The notes beneath the pieces were generated by a model. It made no database searches, was not told the DNA's origin, and saw only the letters and a program-made list of their open reading frames with translations. From [Pasteurella] aerogenes (lineage in GTDB: Bacteria; Pseudomonadota; Gammaproteobacteria; Enterobacterales; Pasteurellaceae), in assembly GCA_900637275.1 (NCBI GenBank), contig LR134362.1, positions 1,550,001 through 1,614,000 on the forward strand: a DNA stretch of 64,000 nucleotides, written 5' to 3'. Shown piece after piece: positions 18,203 to 27,029 of the stretch (within the stretch, counting starts at the first letter, position 1; each line of letters opens with the position of its first letter). The position numbers and the translations under genes are program-made.

Positions 18203-19006
18203 CTAAATCACATATTGTAATATGAGCATATAAACCGAGATACTCAGCAAAATCCCCACGAGCCAATATTGCATGGCTTTTGGCTGACATCCCCCTCGCA
18301 TTTTCATCGAAAAGAAACTAGTTACAAAAGAAAAAGCAATCACAATTAGCACCACAGAAAAATTCACATAGCCAATTTGCCAAGAATTTTCCAAATACAT
18401 CAGTGGTGTTTTATTTAAATAACTGTACAAACTCCCAATACCACCAAAAATCATCATCACATTACTGTAAACCGCAATTTGATACATTTTGACGCTCGGC
18501 AATAAAGCAAGCAAGGGAGACATAATAGAGCCACCGCCAATTCCCGTCATTCCCGCAACCGAGCCACCAAAAGCACAGAGAAACAATCCCTTGAGATATT
18601 CCACATTGCTCGCCACCGTTGCTGCTTGCACTTTCGGCTTACTTGTTAATACCACCAACGACAGCGCGATTAATGTAATGACAAATATCCAAACAATAAA
18701 CTCATTGGGTACTAAAAAACTGCCTTCAAACCCCAATTGCACACCAATTAACATTCCAACAGAACACCAAATAAGTAATTTAGCGCGGATCGCAATATGT
18801 TGACGATAAAAATAAACTAAATTAATCATCGCGGTTCCCATCACTGTCGTTAATGATGTCGCCGCGACCATTTGCATCGAAAATTCAGGGAACAACGTAT
18901 GCAAAATTGGCACCATCAACACCCCTCCACCGATACCAAATAATGCCGACATGACATTGGTTAAAACACCACAAAATGCAAGAATTATTATCGTTGTTAT
19001 GGTCAT
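18203..19006 (-). CDS. TauE/SafE-family membrane exporter
   Basis: A 267-residue protein with about eight TM segments and the two glycine-rich family repeats (FGIGGGVLMVPIL near residue 23 and GMTGIGGGSIMSPLLALLP near 155). The family exports sulfite, sulfoacetate and related organosulfur anions. The gene separates the glp genes and is divergent from a Crp/Fnr-family regulator, which may control it. There is no clear link to glycerol phosphate. The next 391 bp hold the divergent promoters. Confidence 0.85.
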   Translation of the reverse strand: MTITTIIILAFCGVLTNVMSALFGIGGGVLMVPILHTLFPEFSMQMVAATSLTTVMGTAMINLVYFYRQHIAIRAKLLIWCSVGMLIGVQLGFEGSFLVPNEFIVWIFVITLIALSLVVLTSKPKVQAATVASNVEYLKGLFLCAFGGSVAGMTGIGGGSIMSPLLALLPSVKMYQIAVYSNVMMIFGGIGSLYSYLNKTPLMYLENSWQIGYVNFSVVLIVIAFSFVTSFFSMKMRGGCQPKAMQYWLVGILLSISVYMLILQYVI

Positions 19007-19397
19007 TTATGTTTTCCCCCTAGATCAATGAGCATTCATATAGCTATAATTTTGTGCAAAAAAACAACCGCACTTTATCTTTATGTATCCTCAAATAATG
19101 TATGAACTACTCCCTAAATAAGTCTGCTATATTGTGCCGAGAATAAAGTAAACTTGATTATGATCGTTATCATATCTTTCTATTTTTTCTTCATGTGATT
19201 GAATTATTAATAAAACAAAGAAGGAAATTTAAGTAACAACCATAACGCTATACCTTGTTTAGTCTTTTTAAACAAGCTTGTTTTTTATCATCACATCCCA
19301 TTTGCAGCATATCTTTATTGTAGAGATATAATATTTTCTATGGTAGGATTAAGGAATCGTCTTGCAAAATAACCAGTTACATATAAAAGGATTTTTT
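19007..19397. other. 391-bp intergenic region between TauE-type and Crp/Fnr-type genes
   Basis: Very AT-rich. It contains a USS (about 19066-19075) and, on the plus strand, a perfect 8-bp stem CTTGTTTA/TAAACAAG (19254-19276) followed by CTTGTTTTTT. This looks like a weak terminator about 110 bp before the regulator start. The ribosome site AAAAGGA lies just before 19398. I see no coding potential of note. Confidence 0.5.
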
Positions 19398-19970
19398 ATG
19401 TTAGTAATTCACCCCAAGGATTTAAAACACTGTCAACTAACCTATCTAAATGCTTTTGCTAAAGGTGTCACTATTTACGCACAAGGAGAATCCGCCAAAG
19501 AATTTTATTATATAACAAGCGGTCTGGTTGGCTTATATCATTCACTGGATAATGGAAAAGAAAGTTTAGTTCGCTTATACCAACAGGGTGAGTATTTTGG
19601 TTACCGAACCTTATTTGATGAACATGGTTATCACTGTAATGCCAAAGTCCTTATCGAGGCTGAACTTGTTAGGATTAAACCGTTCAATCTGGATGCATTT
19701 TTTACGGACAATCCTCAAATCAGTAAATTTTTAATTCAATCTCTTGCCAATGAACTTCGAGAGGCAGAGCAGCGTTTAACGAAAAGCTCTTATTTACGAA
19801 CATTAGATAGGGTTATTGACAGCATCTATTTCCTGACAGAAAATTTTCCTTACTATAATTGGACACATCGGGAAATTGCTGAATACGCAGGTTGTGAAAC
19901 AGAAACAGCTATTCGTATCAGCAAAGAACTAAAACGGAATGGATTATTAAAAGATCTACATAAGGATTAA
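19398..19970 (+). CDS. Crp/Fnr-family transcriptional regulator
   Basis: A 190-residue protein with a cyclic-nucleotide-binding-like beta-barrel (about 10-120) and a C-terminal winged HTH (THREIAEYAGCETETAIRISKELKRN). The four-cysteine pattern of FNR is absent, so it is neither FNR nor CRP. The start MLVIHPKDLK at 19398 follows AAAAGGA with good spacing and is preferred to the frame start at 19362. Divergence from the TauE-type exporter suggests that they form a regulator-target pair; the signal is unknown. Confidence 0.82.
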   Translation: MLVIHPKDLKHCQLTYLNAFAKGVTIYAQGESAKEFYYITSGLVGLYHSLDNGKESLVRLYQQGEYFGYRTLFDEHGYHCNAKVLIEAELVRIKPFNLDAFFTDNPQISKFLIQSLANELREAEQRLTKSSYLRTLDRVIDSIYFLTENFPYYNWTHREIAEYAGCETETAIRISKELKRNGLLKDLHKD

Positions 19971-20005
19971 GTTAAATAGTCCGTGAGATGGATACCTCCT
20001 GTGTA

Positions 20006-20048
20006 AAAAAATAAACCTCCTACAAGCGTAAGAGGCTTATTTATTTTT
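20006..20048. terminator. Bidirectional terminator between the Crp/Fnr gene and glpF
   Basis: Stem ATAAACCTCCTAC/GTAAGAGGCTTAT (20011-20040, two mismatches) with AAGC loop, A-run on the left and T-run on the right, between convergent genes. Confidence 0.75.
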
Positions 20049-20055
20049 TAATAAA

Positions 20056-20799
20056 CTACGCCATTACAAGGTTATAACCTAGCGCCGCCAAGATCCCTCC
20101 AATCACAGGTCCAACTACAGGCACCCATGCATATCCCCAATCGGGAGAGGTATTTAATTTTTTACTCAATAGACACAACGCAATGCGAGGACCAAAATCA
20201 CGAGCCGGATTGATAGCATAACCAGTTGTTCCGCCTAAACTCAAACCAATCGCCCACACCAAAATAGCTACCGGCAATGCTCCAATTGAACCCAAACCAA
20301 TTGGGGTCTCTGCATCAGCGCCCGGCAAAACAATTGATCCGGCGGAAATATAGAAAATGACTGAAACTAATACAATAGTACCAATAATCTCACTGACTAG
20401 ATTGCTGGAAAATTTACGGATAGCCGGTTCTGTACAAAAACAAGCTCTTTTAGCCCCCTCATCTTCTGTTACAGCAAAATGGTCACAATAGAATAGATAT
20501 ACAACCAGCCCACCTAAAATACCACCTACAATTTGTGCTGCAATATATCCCGGCACCATTGCCCAATCAAATACACCATGTAACGCTAAACCAATTGTTA
20601 CCGCCGGATTTAAATGGGCTCCACTATAAGGACCAACTGCAACAACCCCCACATATACCGCAAATGCCCAAGCAGTAGTGATTACCATCCAACCACCCGC
20701 ATTTCCTTTGGTTTTATTTAAGCACACATTGGCCACCACACCATTCCCCATTAGAACGAGCAACGCGGTACCTAAAAACTCAGCAAGATAAGCATTCAT
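20056..20799 (-). CDS. glpF: Glycerol uptake facilitator
   Basis: A 247-residue aquaglyceroporin with the two half-helix motifs: NPA at residues 64-66 and NPARD at 197-201. The aspartate after the second NPAR marks a glycerol rather than a water channel. Its partner glpK lies on the opposite strand, 461 bp away. This differs from the glpF-glpK operon of E. coli and, as I recall it, H. influenzae. Confidence 0.95.
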   Translation of the reverse strand: MNAYLAEFLGTALLVLMGNGVVANVCLNKTKGNAGGWMVITTAWAFAVYVGVVAVGPYSGAHLNPAVTIGLALHGVFDWAMVPGYIAAQIVGGILGGLVVYLFYCDHFAVTEDEGAKRACFCTEPAIRKFSSNLVSEIIGTIVLVSVIFYISAGSIVLPGADAETPIGLGSIGALPVAILVWAIGLSLGGTTGYAINPARDFGPRIALCLLSKKLNTSPDWGYAWVPVVGPVIGGILAALGYNLVMA

Positions 20800-21260
20800 A
20801 AAAGAATCTCCTTAACGAATTATAAAAGTACTACTTTATTATCACCAAATAATAAAGCATTCCATATTTTGTTCGTTTTTAACGAAAATAATGTTCTTTT
20901 AAATATATTTAAAGTGCGAGGCAATTATCTAACTTCACACCAATAATTCAATATGCTTTCTATACTTTTTTATAAATTTGTTAACTAAATCACAATTTTA
21001 TTAAACATATTAATTAATTTTTATATATTTTTTTTGATTAGAATATATGAGACTATCTCAATACTTCCGGCATAAACACTTTATTTATGTGAGCCAGCTC
21101 AAATATTTTGATCTTTTTTCTTTCTATATTGAACATTTTATATTAGATTGCACCTGTAATTTGTTCGTTTAAATTCAAAATTCTATCGTTAATATCTATA
21201 TTTAAGTGCATATAGCGAATTTAATCTCTTTATTTGGTTTTAAACACACAAGGATTTACT
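20800..21260. promoter_or_regulatory. Divergent glpF/glpK control region
   Basis: 461 bp without a gene. Near glpF an almost perfect palindrome (20865-20890, core TTCGTT-TTT-AACGAA) fits a GlpR operator. Near glpK, TTGTTCGTTTAAATTC (21161-21176) is a weaker one. TGTGA-GCCAGC-TCAAA at 21088-21103 is a CRP-like site. The rest is AT-rich. Confidence 0.65.
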
Positions 21261-22772
21261 ATGACTGAAAAAAAATACATCATTGCGCTAGATCAAGGCA
21301 CAACCAGTTCAAGAGCAGTTTTATTAGATCACAATGCGAACATCGTAGAAATCGCACAACGTGAATTCACACAAATTTATCCGCAAGCCGGTTGGGTTGA
21401 ACATAATCCAATGGAAATTTGGGCGACCCAAAGCTCAACCTTAAATGAAGTGGTGGCAAAAGCCGGTATTACTTCGGATGAAATTGCCGCAATCGGTATT
21501 ACAAACCAACGCGAAACGACCATTGTTTGGGAAAAATCAACCGGCACACCGGTTTATAACGCTATTGTATGGCAATGTCGTCGCACATCTAATATTACAG
21601 ATAAACTGAAAGCGGATGGTCATGAAGAATACATTCGCAACACTACCGGTTTAGTGGTTGACCCATACTTTTCCGGAACTAAAGTCAAATGGATCTTAGA
21701 TAATGTCGAAGGCGCACGCGAAAAAGCAGAGCGTGGCGAGTTGTTATTCGGTACGGTTGATACTTGGTTGGTATGGAAATTAACTCAAGGTCGCGTTCAT
21801 GTCACGGACTACACCAATGCATCACGTACTATGTTATTCAATATCCATACCAAACAGTGGGACGACAAGATGTTGGAATTATTGAATATTCCACGTTCAA
21901 TGTTACCAGAAGTCAAAAACTCTTCCGAAATCTATGGTCAAACCAACATCGGGGGTAAAGGTGGCGTACGTATTCCTGTAGCCGGTATCGCTGGTGACCA
22001 ACAAGCGGCGTTATTCGGTCACTTATGTGTTAACGCGGGTCAAGCGAAAAATACCTATGGTACAGGGTGCTTTATGTTACTTCATACTGGTGATAAAGCA
22101 ATTACATCCAAAAATGGCTTACTAACCACTATCGCGTGTAATGCCAAAGGTGAGCCAGCCTACGCATTAGAAGGTTCAGTATTTATCGCCGGTGCGTCCA
22201 TTCAATGGTTGCGTGATGAACTCAAAATCGTTCACGACAGCTACGACAGTGAATACTTTGCAACCAAAGTATCAAGCACAAACGGCGTTTATGTCGTTCC
22301 AGCATTCACCGGTTTAGGAGCACCATATTGGGATCCGTATGCACGTGGTGCAATCTTAGGTTTATCTCGTGGTGCAAACCGCAACCATATTGTTCGTGCA
22401 ACGCTCGAATCAATTGCCTACCAAACCCGCGATGTATTAGAAGCCATGCAAGCAGATTCTGGCAGTAAACTTCAATATTTACGCGTTGATGGCGGTGCTA
22501 CAGCGAATAACTTCTTGATGCAATTCCAATCTGACATTTTAGATGTTAACGTTGAACGCCCGGTGGTAAAAGAAGTCACGGCATTAGGTGCGGCATATCT
22601 TGCCGGTCTTGCGGTAGGTTTCTGGAAAGATTTAAGCGAACTCCAAGACAAAGCTCGCGTAGAGCGTACATTTACTCCTGATAACGACAACGAAAAACGT
22701 GAACGTCGCTATAAAGGGTGGAAAAAAGCGGTTAAACGAGCATTAGCATGGGAAAGTGATCTTTCCGATTAA
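21261..22772 (+). CDS. glpK: Glycerol kinase
   Basis: FGGY-family kinase making glycerol-3-phosphate from glycerol and ATP. The 503 residues start MTEKKYIIALDQGTTSSR, with the phosphate-binding DQGTTSSR motif, NQRETT and GTGCFML. The ATG at 21261 is chosen because AAGGATTTACT precedes it and the N-terminus matches the family; the frame itself begins at 21234. A strong terminator follows. Confidence 0.97.
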   Translation: MTEKKYIIALDQGTTSSRAVLLDHNANIVEIAQREFTQIYPQAGWVEHNPMEIWATQSSTLNEVVAKAGITSDEIAAIGITNQRETTIVWEKSTGTPVYNAIVWQCRRTSNITDKLKADGHEEYIRNTTGLVVDPYFSGTKVKWILDNVEGAREKAERGELLFGTVDTWLVWKLTQGRVHVTDYTNASRTMLFNIHTKQWDDKMLELLNIPRSMLPEVKNSSEIYGQTNIGGKGGVRIPVAGIAGDQQAALFGHLCVNAGQAKNTYGTGCFMLLHTGDKAITSKNGLLTTIACNAKGEPAYALEGSVFIAGASIQWLRDELKIVHDSYDSEYFATKVSSTNGVYVVPAFTGLGAPYWDPYARGAILGLSRGANRNHIVRATLESIAYQTRDVLEAMQADSGSKLQYLRVDGGATANNFLMQFQSDILDVNVERPVVKEVTALGAAYLAGLAVGFWKDLSELQDKARVERTFTPDNDNEKRERRYKGWKKAVKRALAWESDLSD

Positions 22773-22787
22773 ACATAGCTCATCTAA

Positions 22788-22820
22788 AAAAACGGTTATC
22801 TAAAGATAACCGTTTTTTTC
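22788..22820 (+). terminator. glpK terminator
   Basis: Perfect 11-bp stem AACGGTTATCT/AGATAACCGTT (22791-22801, 22804-22814) followed by seven or more T. Confidence 0.9.
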
Positions 22821-22899
22821 CAAAAAGAAAATAAAAATGCCAAATAGATACAAAATAAAATATCATTCTGTATAAAATTCACATAATACGAATATTTTT

Positions 22900-22915
22900 T
22901 GTGAGTAGTATCACA
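22900..22915 (+). promoter_or_regulatory. CRP site upstream of glpT
   Basis: TGTGA-GTAGTA-TCACA matches the CRP consensus half-sites perfectly, 124 bp before the glpT start. A possible GlpR half-operator (GAACATGTTTTTC) lies at 22983-22995. Confidence 0.75.
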
Positions 22916-23797
22916 ATATAAACATTATTTACTTTTAAGTTTTATTTATTTAGTTATTATTAGAAAATAACATTTCACAAATGAACATGTTTTTCTAAAG
23001 CAATACTATTAATAACAAACAACAGTTGGAGATTTATTATGTTTGGTCCATTTAAACCAGCTCCCCACATTGCGGAGCTACCTCAAGATAAAATTGATCC
23101 AACCTATAAACGCTTACGTTGGCAAGTGTTTATGGGGATCTTTTTTGGTTATGCTGCCTATTATTTTGTACGTGCCAACTTCGATTTAGCACAAAAGGGG
23201 TTAATTGAAGCAGGTCTTTATAACAAAGCTGAATTAGGGATTATCGGTACTGGTGCCGGCCTTGCCTATGGATTATCAAAATTTGTGATGGCAAGTATTT
23301 CTGACCGTTCAAATCCAAAAGTCTTCTTACCATTCGGTTTATTATTATCCGGTTTATGTATGACCATGATGGGGTTAATGCCTTGGGCAACTTCCGGTAT
23401 CGCGGTCATGTTCGTTATGATCTTCCTAAATGGTTGGTTCCAAGGAATGGGTTGGCCTCCTTGCGGTCGTACTATGGTTCACTGGTGGTCAAAATCCGAA
23501 CGCGGTACCATCGTATCCATTTGGAACTGTGCGCATAACATCGGTGGTATGATGCCGGGTTTAATGGTCTTATTAGCCAGTGCATTATATTTCAGTACAC
23601 ACGGAGTTGAAGCAACAGCGAAAGACGTATGGCAACAAGCCCTCTACTATCCAGGTATTGCCGCAATGCTTTGTGCAATTCCAGTCTATTTTGTAATGAA
23701 AGATACTCCACAATCTTGTGGTTTGCCACCTATCGAAAAATGGAAAAATGACTATCCGGATGATTACAACGAAAAAACTTACGAACATGATTTAACT

Positions 23798-24867
23798 CTT
23801 GAATTGTCAAACCAAGTGCAACGATTTTTTGAAGTAAACTTCATAAGGTGTTTTCCAACCTAAACATTTACGTGGTCGTAAATTCAGTTTATTGATCACC
23901 TGTTGAATATCAACTTCGCTCCACTGATTGATGTCTTGGTGCTTCGGAAAGTATTCACGAAGTAACCCATTTGTATTTTCATTCGTTCCCCGTGTCCACG
24001 GTTGATGCGGCTCGGGGAAGTAAAATTCTACACCCAGTGCTTCTGTTACCAAACGATGTTGGGCAAATTCTTTACCACGGTCTGGCGTAATTGACCGCAA
24101 TATATGTGAATCCAGCAATTCAATCATGGCTTTTTGGACTGCTTCGGCTTTTTTGGCAGGAATTTTCTTCACCAACTCAAAACGACTTTTGCGTTCCGTC
24201 AGCGTCAGCAAACAAGCTCCACCCGCTTTACCCAGTACGGTATCGGCTTCCCAATGTCCAAAGCGACTGCGATTTTGCGCCGAAATGGGACGGTCGTTCA
24301 AATGGTTGGATATCTGAATTTTGCCACGTTTTTCATGATGATTTTTTGTATGCCGTGTTTTGCCTTTGTGGCGCAGTTTGCGACTGGCTTTGCGTTCGCC
24401 TATATCAAACAACCCTGAATAAATACCACGATAAATGGTTGAATAACTAATGGATAATTCAGATTTTTCCAATTTTAATCGTGCGCTGATTTGTTCGGGC
24501 GACCAGTTTTCTGTCAGAAACTTTTCTTGCACCAAATTGAAATATTCAGGCTGCTCTAATTTGCGCTGTGCTTTGCTATTTTGACGATGCTTCAAATAGC
24601 TGTTTTGTGCGTTCGTTGCACTGTAGCTTTCTAGAGCGTGTCGTTTCAGCTCGCGAGAAATGGTGCTGGAGCTACGTCCCAGTGCTTTGGCAATTTCTGC
24701 TTGTTTTTTGCCCTGTGCGAGTAAAATCATTATCTTTTCTCGCTCGTTTATTGTAAGATGTCGGTAGGAAGTACTCATCATTTGGAAGTGGTTTTTGTGT
24801 GGAAACAAAATTATATTCTAGTTGATGAGTACTTCTTTTTTTGTTGCACTTGGATTGTAAATTCAGC
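23798..24867. mobile_element. IS30-family insertion sequence, ISApl1-like, 1,070 bp
   Basis: Ends are imperfect inverted repeats matching at 20 of 25 positions: left CTTGAATTGTCAAACCAAGT and onward, right (reversed) GCTGAATTTACAATCCAAGT and onward. The element is flanked by a 2-bp duplication CT (23796-23797 and 24868-24869) and contains one transposase gene. The length of 1,070 bp, the 2-bp duplication and the family all agree with ISApl1 of Actinobacillus pleuropneumoniae, the element known for mobilising mcr-1. Identity with ISApl1 is from memory and not from a search. Confidence 0.88.
23807..24781 (-). CDS. IS30-family transposase
   Basis: DDE transposase of about 324 residues from the ATG at 24781 (MMSTSYRHL). 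The open frame reaches 24808 with a TTG, and an internal ATG at 24730 would give a 924-bp gene. An N-terminal HTH (KKQAEIAKALGRSSSTISRE) is followed by a DDE domain with GHWEADTV, TPDRGKEF and NENTNGLLREYFPK carrying the catalytic residues. The frame is intact, so the element may be active. It is antisense to glpT. Confidence 0.93.
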   Translation of the reverse strand: MMSTSYRHLTINEREKIMILLAQGKKQAEIAKALGRSSSTISRELKRHALESYSATNAQNSYLKHRQNSKAQRKLEQPEYFNLVQEKFLTENWSPEQISARLKLEKSELSISYSTIYRGIYSGLFDIGERKASRKLRHKGKTRHTKNHHEKRGKIQISNHLNDRPISAQNRSRFGHWEADTVLGKAGGACLLTLTERKSRFELVKKIPAKKAEAVQKAMIELLDSHILRSITPDRGKEFAQHRLVTEALGVEFYFPEPHQPWTRGTNENTNGLLREYFPKHQDINQWSEVDIQQVINKLNLRPRKCLGWKTPYEVYFKKSLHLV

Positions 24868-25567
24868 CTACTAAAGAAATCTTCGTAACTTACGTGTTGA
24901 AAAATCGTTTATTATGGTACATTGCAATCGCTAACGTATTCGTTTATTTAATTCGTTATGGTGTCTTAAAATGGTCTCCAGTTTACCTTGGCGAAGTAAA
25001 ACACTTCAACATTAAAGGTACCGCTTGGGCATATACTATCTATGAATTAGCCGCAGTACCGGGAACTTTAATCTGTGGTTGGGTATCAGATAAATTATTC
25101 AAAGGTAAACGTGGTTTAACCGGTTTCATCTTCATGATTTTAACAACTGCAGCGGTTATCGCTTTATGGTTAAATCCAGCAACTCCTGAAGCAGAATTAG
25201 CCCTTTATGCTGATAAAGCGTGGTATCAAAACCCATATCAATTAACTGACTTTATCTTAATGACCACAATCGGTTTCTTAATCTACGGTCCCGTAATGTT
25301 GATCGGTTTACACGCACTTGAACTTGCACCGAAAAAAGCTGCAGGTACTTCAGCAGGTTTCACCGGTTTATTCGGTTACTTAGGTGGTACCGTTTCTGCC
25401 TCTGCGGTTGTAGGTTGGGCAGCAGAGTACTATGGCTGGGATGGTGGCTTTTATGTCATGATCATCGGTGGTGTGTTAGCGGTCTTGTTAATGTTCATTA
25501 CCATGATCGAAGAAGGTAAGCATAAAGCAAGATTAAACGACCACTACGGTAAATAATAACATTTCAC

Positions 25568-25598
25568 AAAAGGAAGGATTTCGGTTCTTCCTTTTTTA
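25568..25598 (+). terminator. Terminator between glpT and glpQ
   Basis: AAAAGGAAG stem pairs with CTTCCTTTT across a 10-nt loop, followed by TTATTG. A USS and a GAGGAGG ribosome site for glpQ come next. Confidence 0.75.
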
Positions 25599-25642
25599 TT
25601 GAAAAAAACGCAATTTTTAACCGCACTTTTTGAGGAGGAAAA

Positions 25643-26728
25643 ATGAAGTTACGCAAATTAGCTTTGGGTTTAATTGCGGCGGCAGTATTGGCTGGTTGTT
25701 CTGCAACAGCGGATGTCGCGCCAAAATCGGATAAATTAGTCATCGCCCACCGCGGTGCTAGTGGCTACTTACCTGAACATACTCTAGAATCAAAAGCGCT
25801 AGCCTTCGGTCAACATGCTGACTATCTTGAACAAGATTTGGTCATGACGAAAGATAATCAATTGGTTGTTATTCATGACCATTTCTTAGACGGTTTAACT
25901 GACGTAGCGAAAAAATTCCCTAATCGCCATCGTAAAGATGGACGTTATTACGTCGTGGACTTTACCTTAAAAGAAATTCAAAGTTTAGAAATGACCGAGA
26001 ATTTCAAAGTGGAAAATGGAAAACAAGTTCAGGTTTATCCAAACCGTTTCCCAATGTGGAAATCCCATTTCCGTATTCATACGTTTGAAGAAGAAATTGA
26101 ATTTATCCAAGGATTAGAAAAATCGACCGGTCAAAAAATCGGAATTTATCCGGAAATCAAAGCCCCTTGGTTACATCACCAAGAAGGTAAAGATATCGCT
26201 CTTGCCACTTTAAAAGTCTTACAAAAATACGGTTACACCCAAAAAACCGATCCGGTGTATTTACAAACCTTTGATTTCAATGAATTGAAACGGATCAAAA
26301 CCGAGCTTTTACCAAAATTAGGCATGGATATCAAATTAGTACAACTTGTCGCCTACAGCGATTGGGGTGAAACACAAGAAAAAAATGCCAATGGTAAATG
26401 GATCAACTACGATTACGATTGGATGTTTAAAGATGGCGCAATGGCGGAAGTAGCAAAATATGCTGATGGCGTAGGACCGGGCTGGTATATGTTGATTGAT
26501 GATAAAAAATCAACACCAAACCACATTGTTTATACACCGTTAGTTAAAGAATTAGCGAAATATCCAGTAGAAGTTCACCCTTATACTGTTCGCAAAGATG
26601 CCCTGCCAAATTTCTTTACCAACGTTAACCAAATGTATGATGCGTTGCTCAATAACGCCGGCGCGACCGGAATTTTCACGGACTTCCCGGATACCGCAGT
26701 TGAATTTCTTAAATCAGAGCAAAAATAA
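25643..26728 (+). CDS. glpQ: Glycerophosphodiester phosphodiesterase (protein D homologue), lipoprotein
   Basis: A 361-residue GDPD enzyme releasing G3P from glycerophosphodiesters, homologous to protein D (Hpd) of H. influenzae. A lipoprotein signal ends LAGC with Cys19 lipidated. Active-site residues His36, Arg37, Glu63, Asp65 and His78 are in place (IAHRGASGYLPEHT; EQDLVMT; VIHDH). It follows glpT with a GAGGAGG ribosome site. With glpT broken, G3P released outside cannot enter by that route. Confidence 0.95.
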   Translation: MKLRKLALGLIAAAVLAGCSATADVAPKSDKLVIAHRGASGYLPEHTLESKALAFGQHADYLEQDLVMTKDNQLVVIHDHFLDGLTDVAKKFPNRHRKDGRYYVVDFTLKEIQSLEMTENFKVENGKQVQVYPNRFPMWKSHFRIHTFEEEIEFIQGLEKSTGQKIGIYPEIKAPWLHHQEGKDIALATLKVLQKYGYTQKTDPVYLQTFDFNELKRIKTELLPKLGMDIKLVQLVAYSDWGETQEKNANGKWINYDYDWMFKDGAMAEVAKYADGVGPGWYMLIDDKKSTPNHIVYTPLVKELAKYPVEVHPYTVRKDALPNFFTNVNQMYDALLNNAGATGIFTDFPDTAVEFLKSEQK

Positions 26729-27029
26729 TTCCCCATTGCAAGGTTAATTTCTTACCAATACGGTTACTTTAAGTAACCGTATTTTTTGAAATATTTATTT
26801 TAAAAACACCTTAAATTTTGACCGCACTTTCTACGCTCATATTTCAACACAACACTCCAGATAACACGACACTATCCACACCTCAAAATCCCTTTTTTTC
26901 GAAAAATTTTTGCGATCAATATCTCAAATATTAATTTTATCTCTGGACTTTTTTGAAATATATGTTTCAATTTAACCATATATAAATAAGTTAAGATTTG
27001 TGATTCACTCATCACTAAGGAAAAGCACA
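26729..27029 (+). promoter_or_regulatory. glpQ terminator and iolC control region
   Basis: Contains the glpQ terminator (perfect stem ATACGGTTACTT/AAGTAACCGTAT at about 26759-26783 then T6), a USS near 26819-26829, and the palindrome TTGAAATATATGTTTCAA (26953-26970). The palindrome lies 60 bp before iolC and is a likely repressor site. Confidence 0.65.
26953..26970. promoter_or_regulatory. Inositol-regulator operator candidate upstream of iolC
   Basis: TGAAA-N6-TTTCA inverted repeat (extended by one T/A pair) with the same geometry as the sites at 11067-11082 and 37669-37684. Confidence 0.55.

Larger units (their letters stand above)
23039..25556 (+). pseudogene. glpT: Glycerol-3-phosphate transporter GlpT, split by an insertion sequence
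   Basis: MFS antiporter exchanging G3P for phosphate, here broken into two reading pieces. The 5' part (23039-23797) encodes residues 1-253, up to the central cytoplasmic loop, and then runs 21 codons into the element. The 3' part (24870-25556) encodes the last 228 residues, starting TKEIFVTYVLKN. Joining the parts after removing 23798-24869 (the element plus one CT) gives an uninterrupted 481-residue GlpT of normal family length. The insertion is therefore recent and no other decay is visible. A new start at 24894 could in principle produce the C-terminal half, but a half MFS protein should not transport. Confidence 0.95.

Noticed and set aside
23039..23863. A complete 274-residue transporter
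   Set aside because: Residues 254-274 are encoded by the end of the insertion sequence, so this is a truncated GlpT.
24894..25556. A stand-alone 220-residue MFS gene
   Set aside because: It is the 3' part of glpT after the insertion; its first residues continue the GlpT frame that reaches back to 24870.
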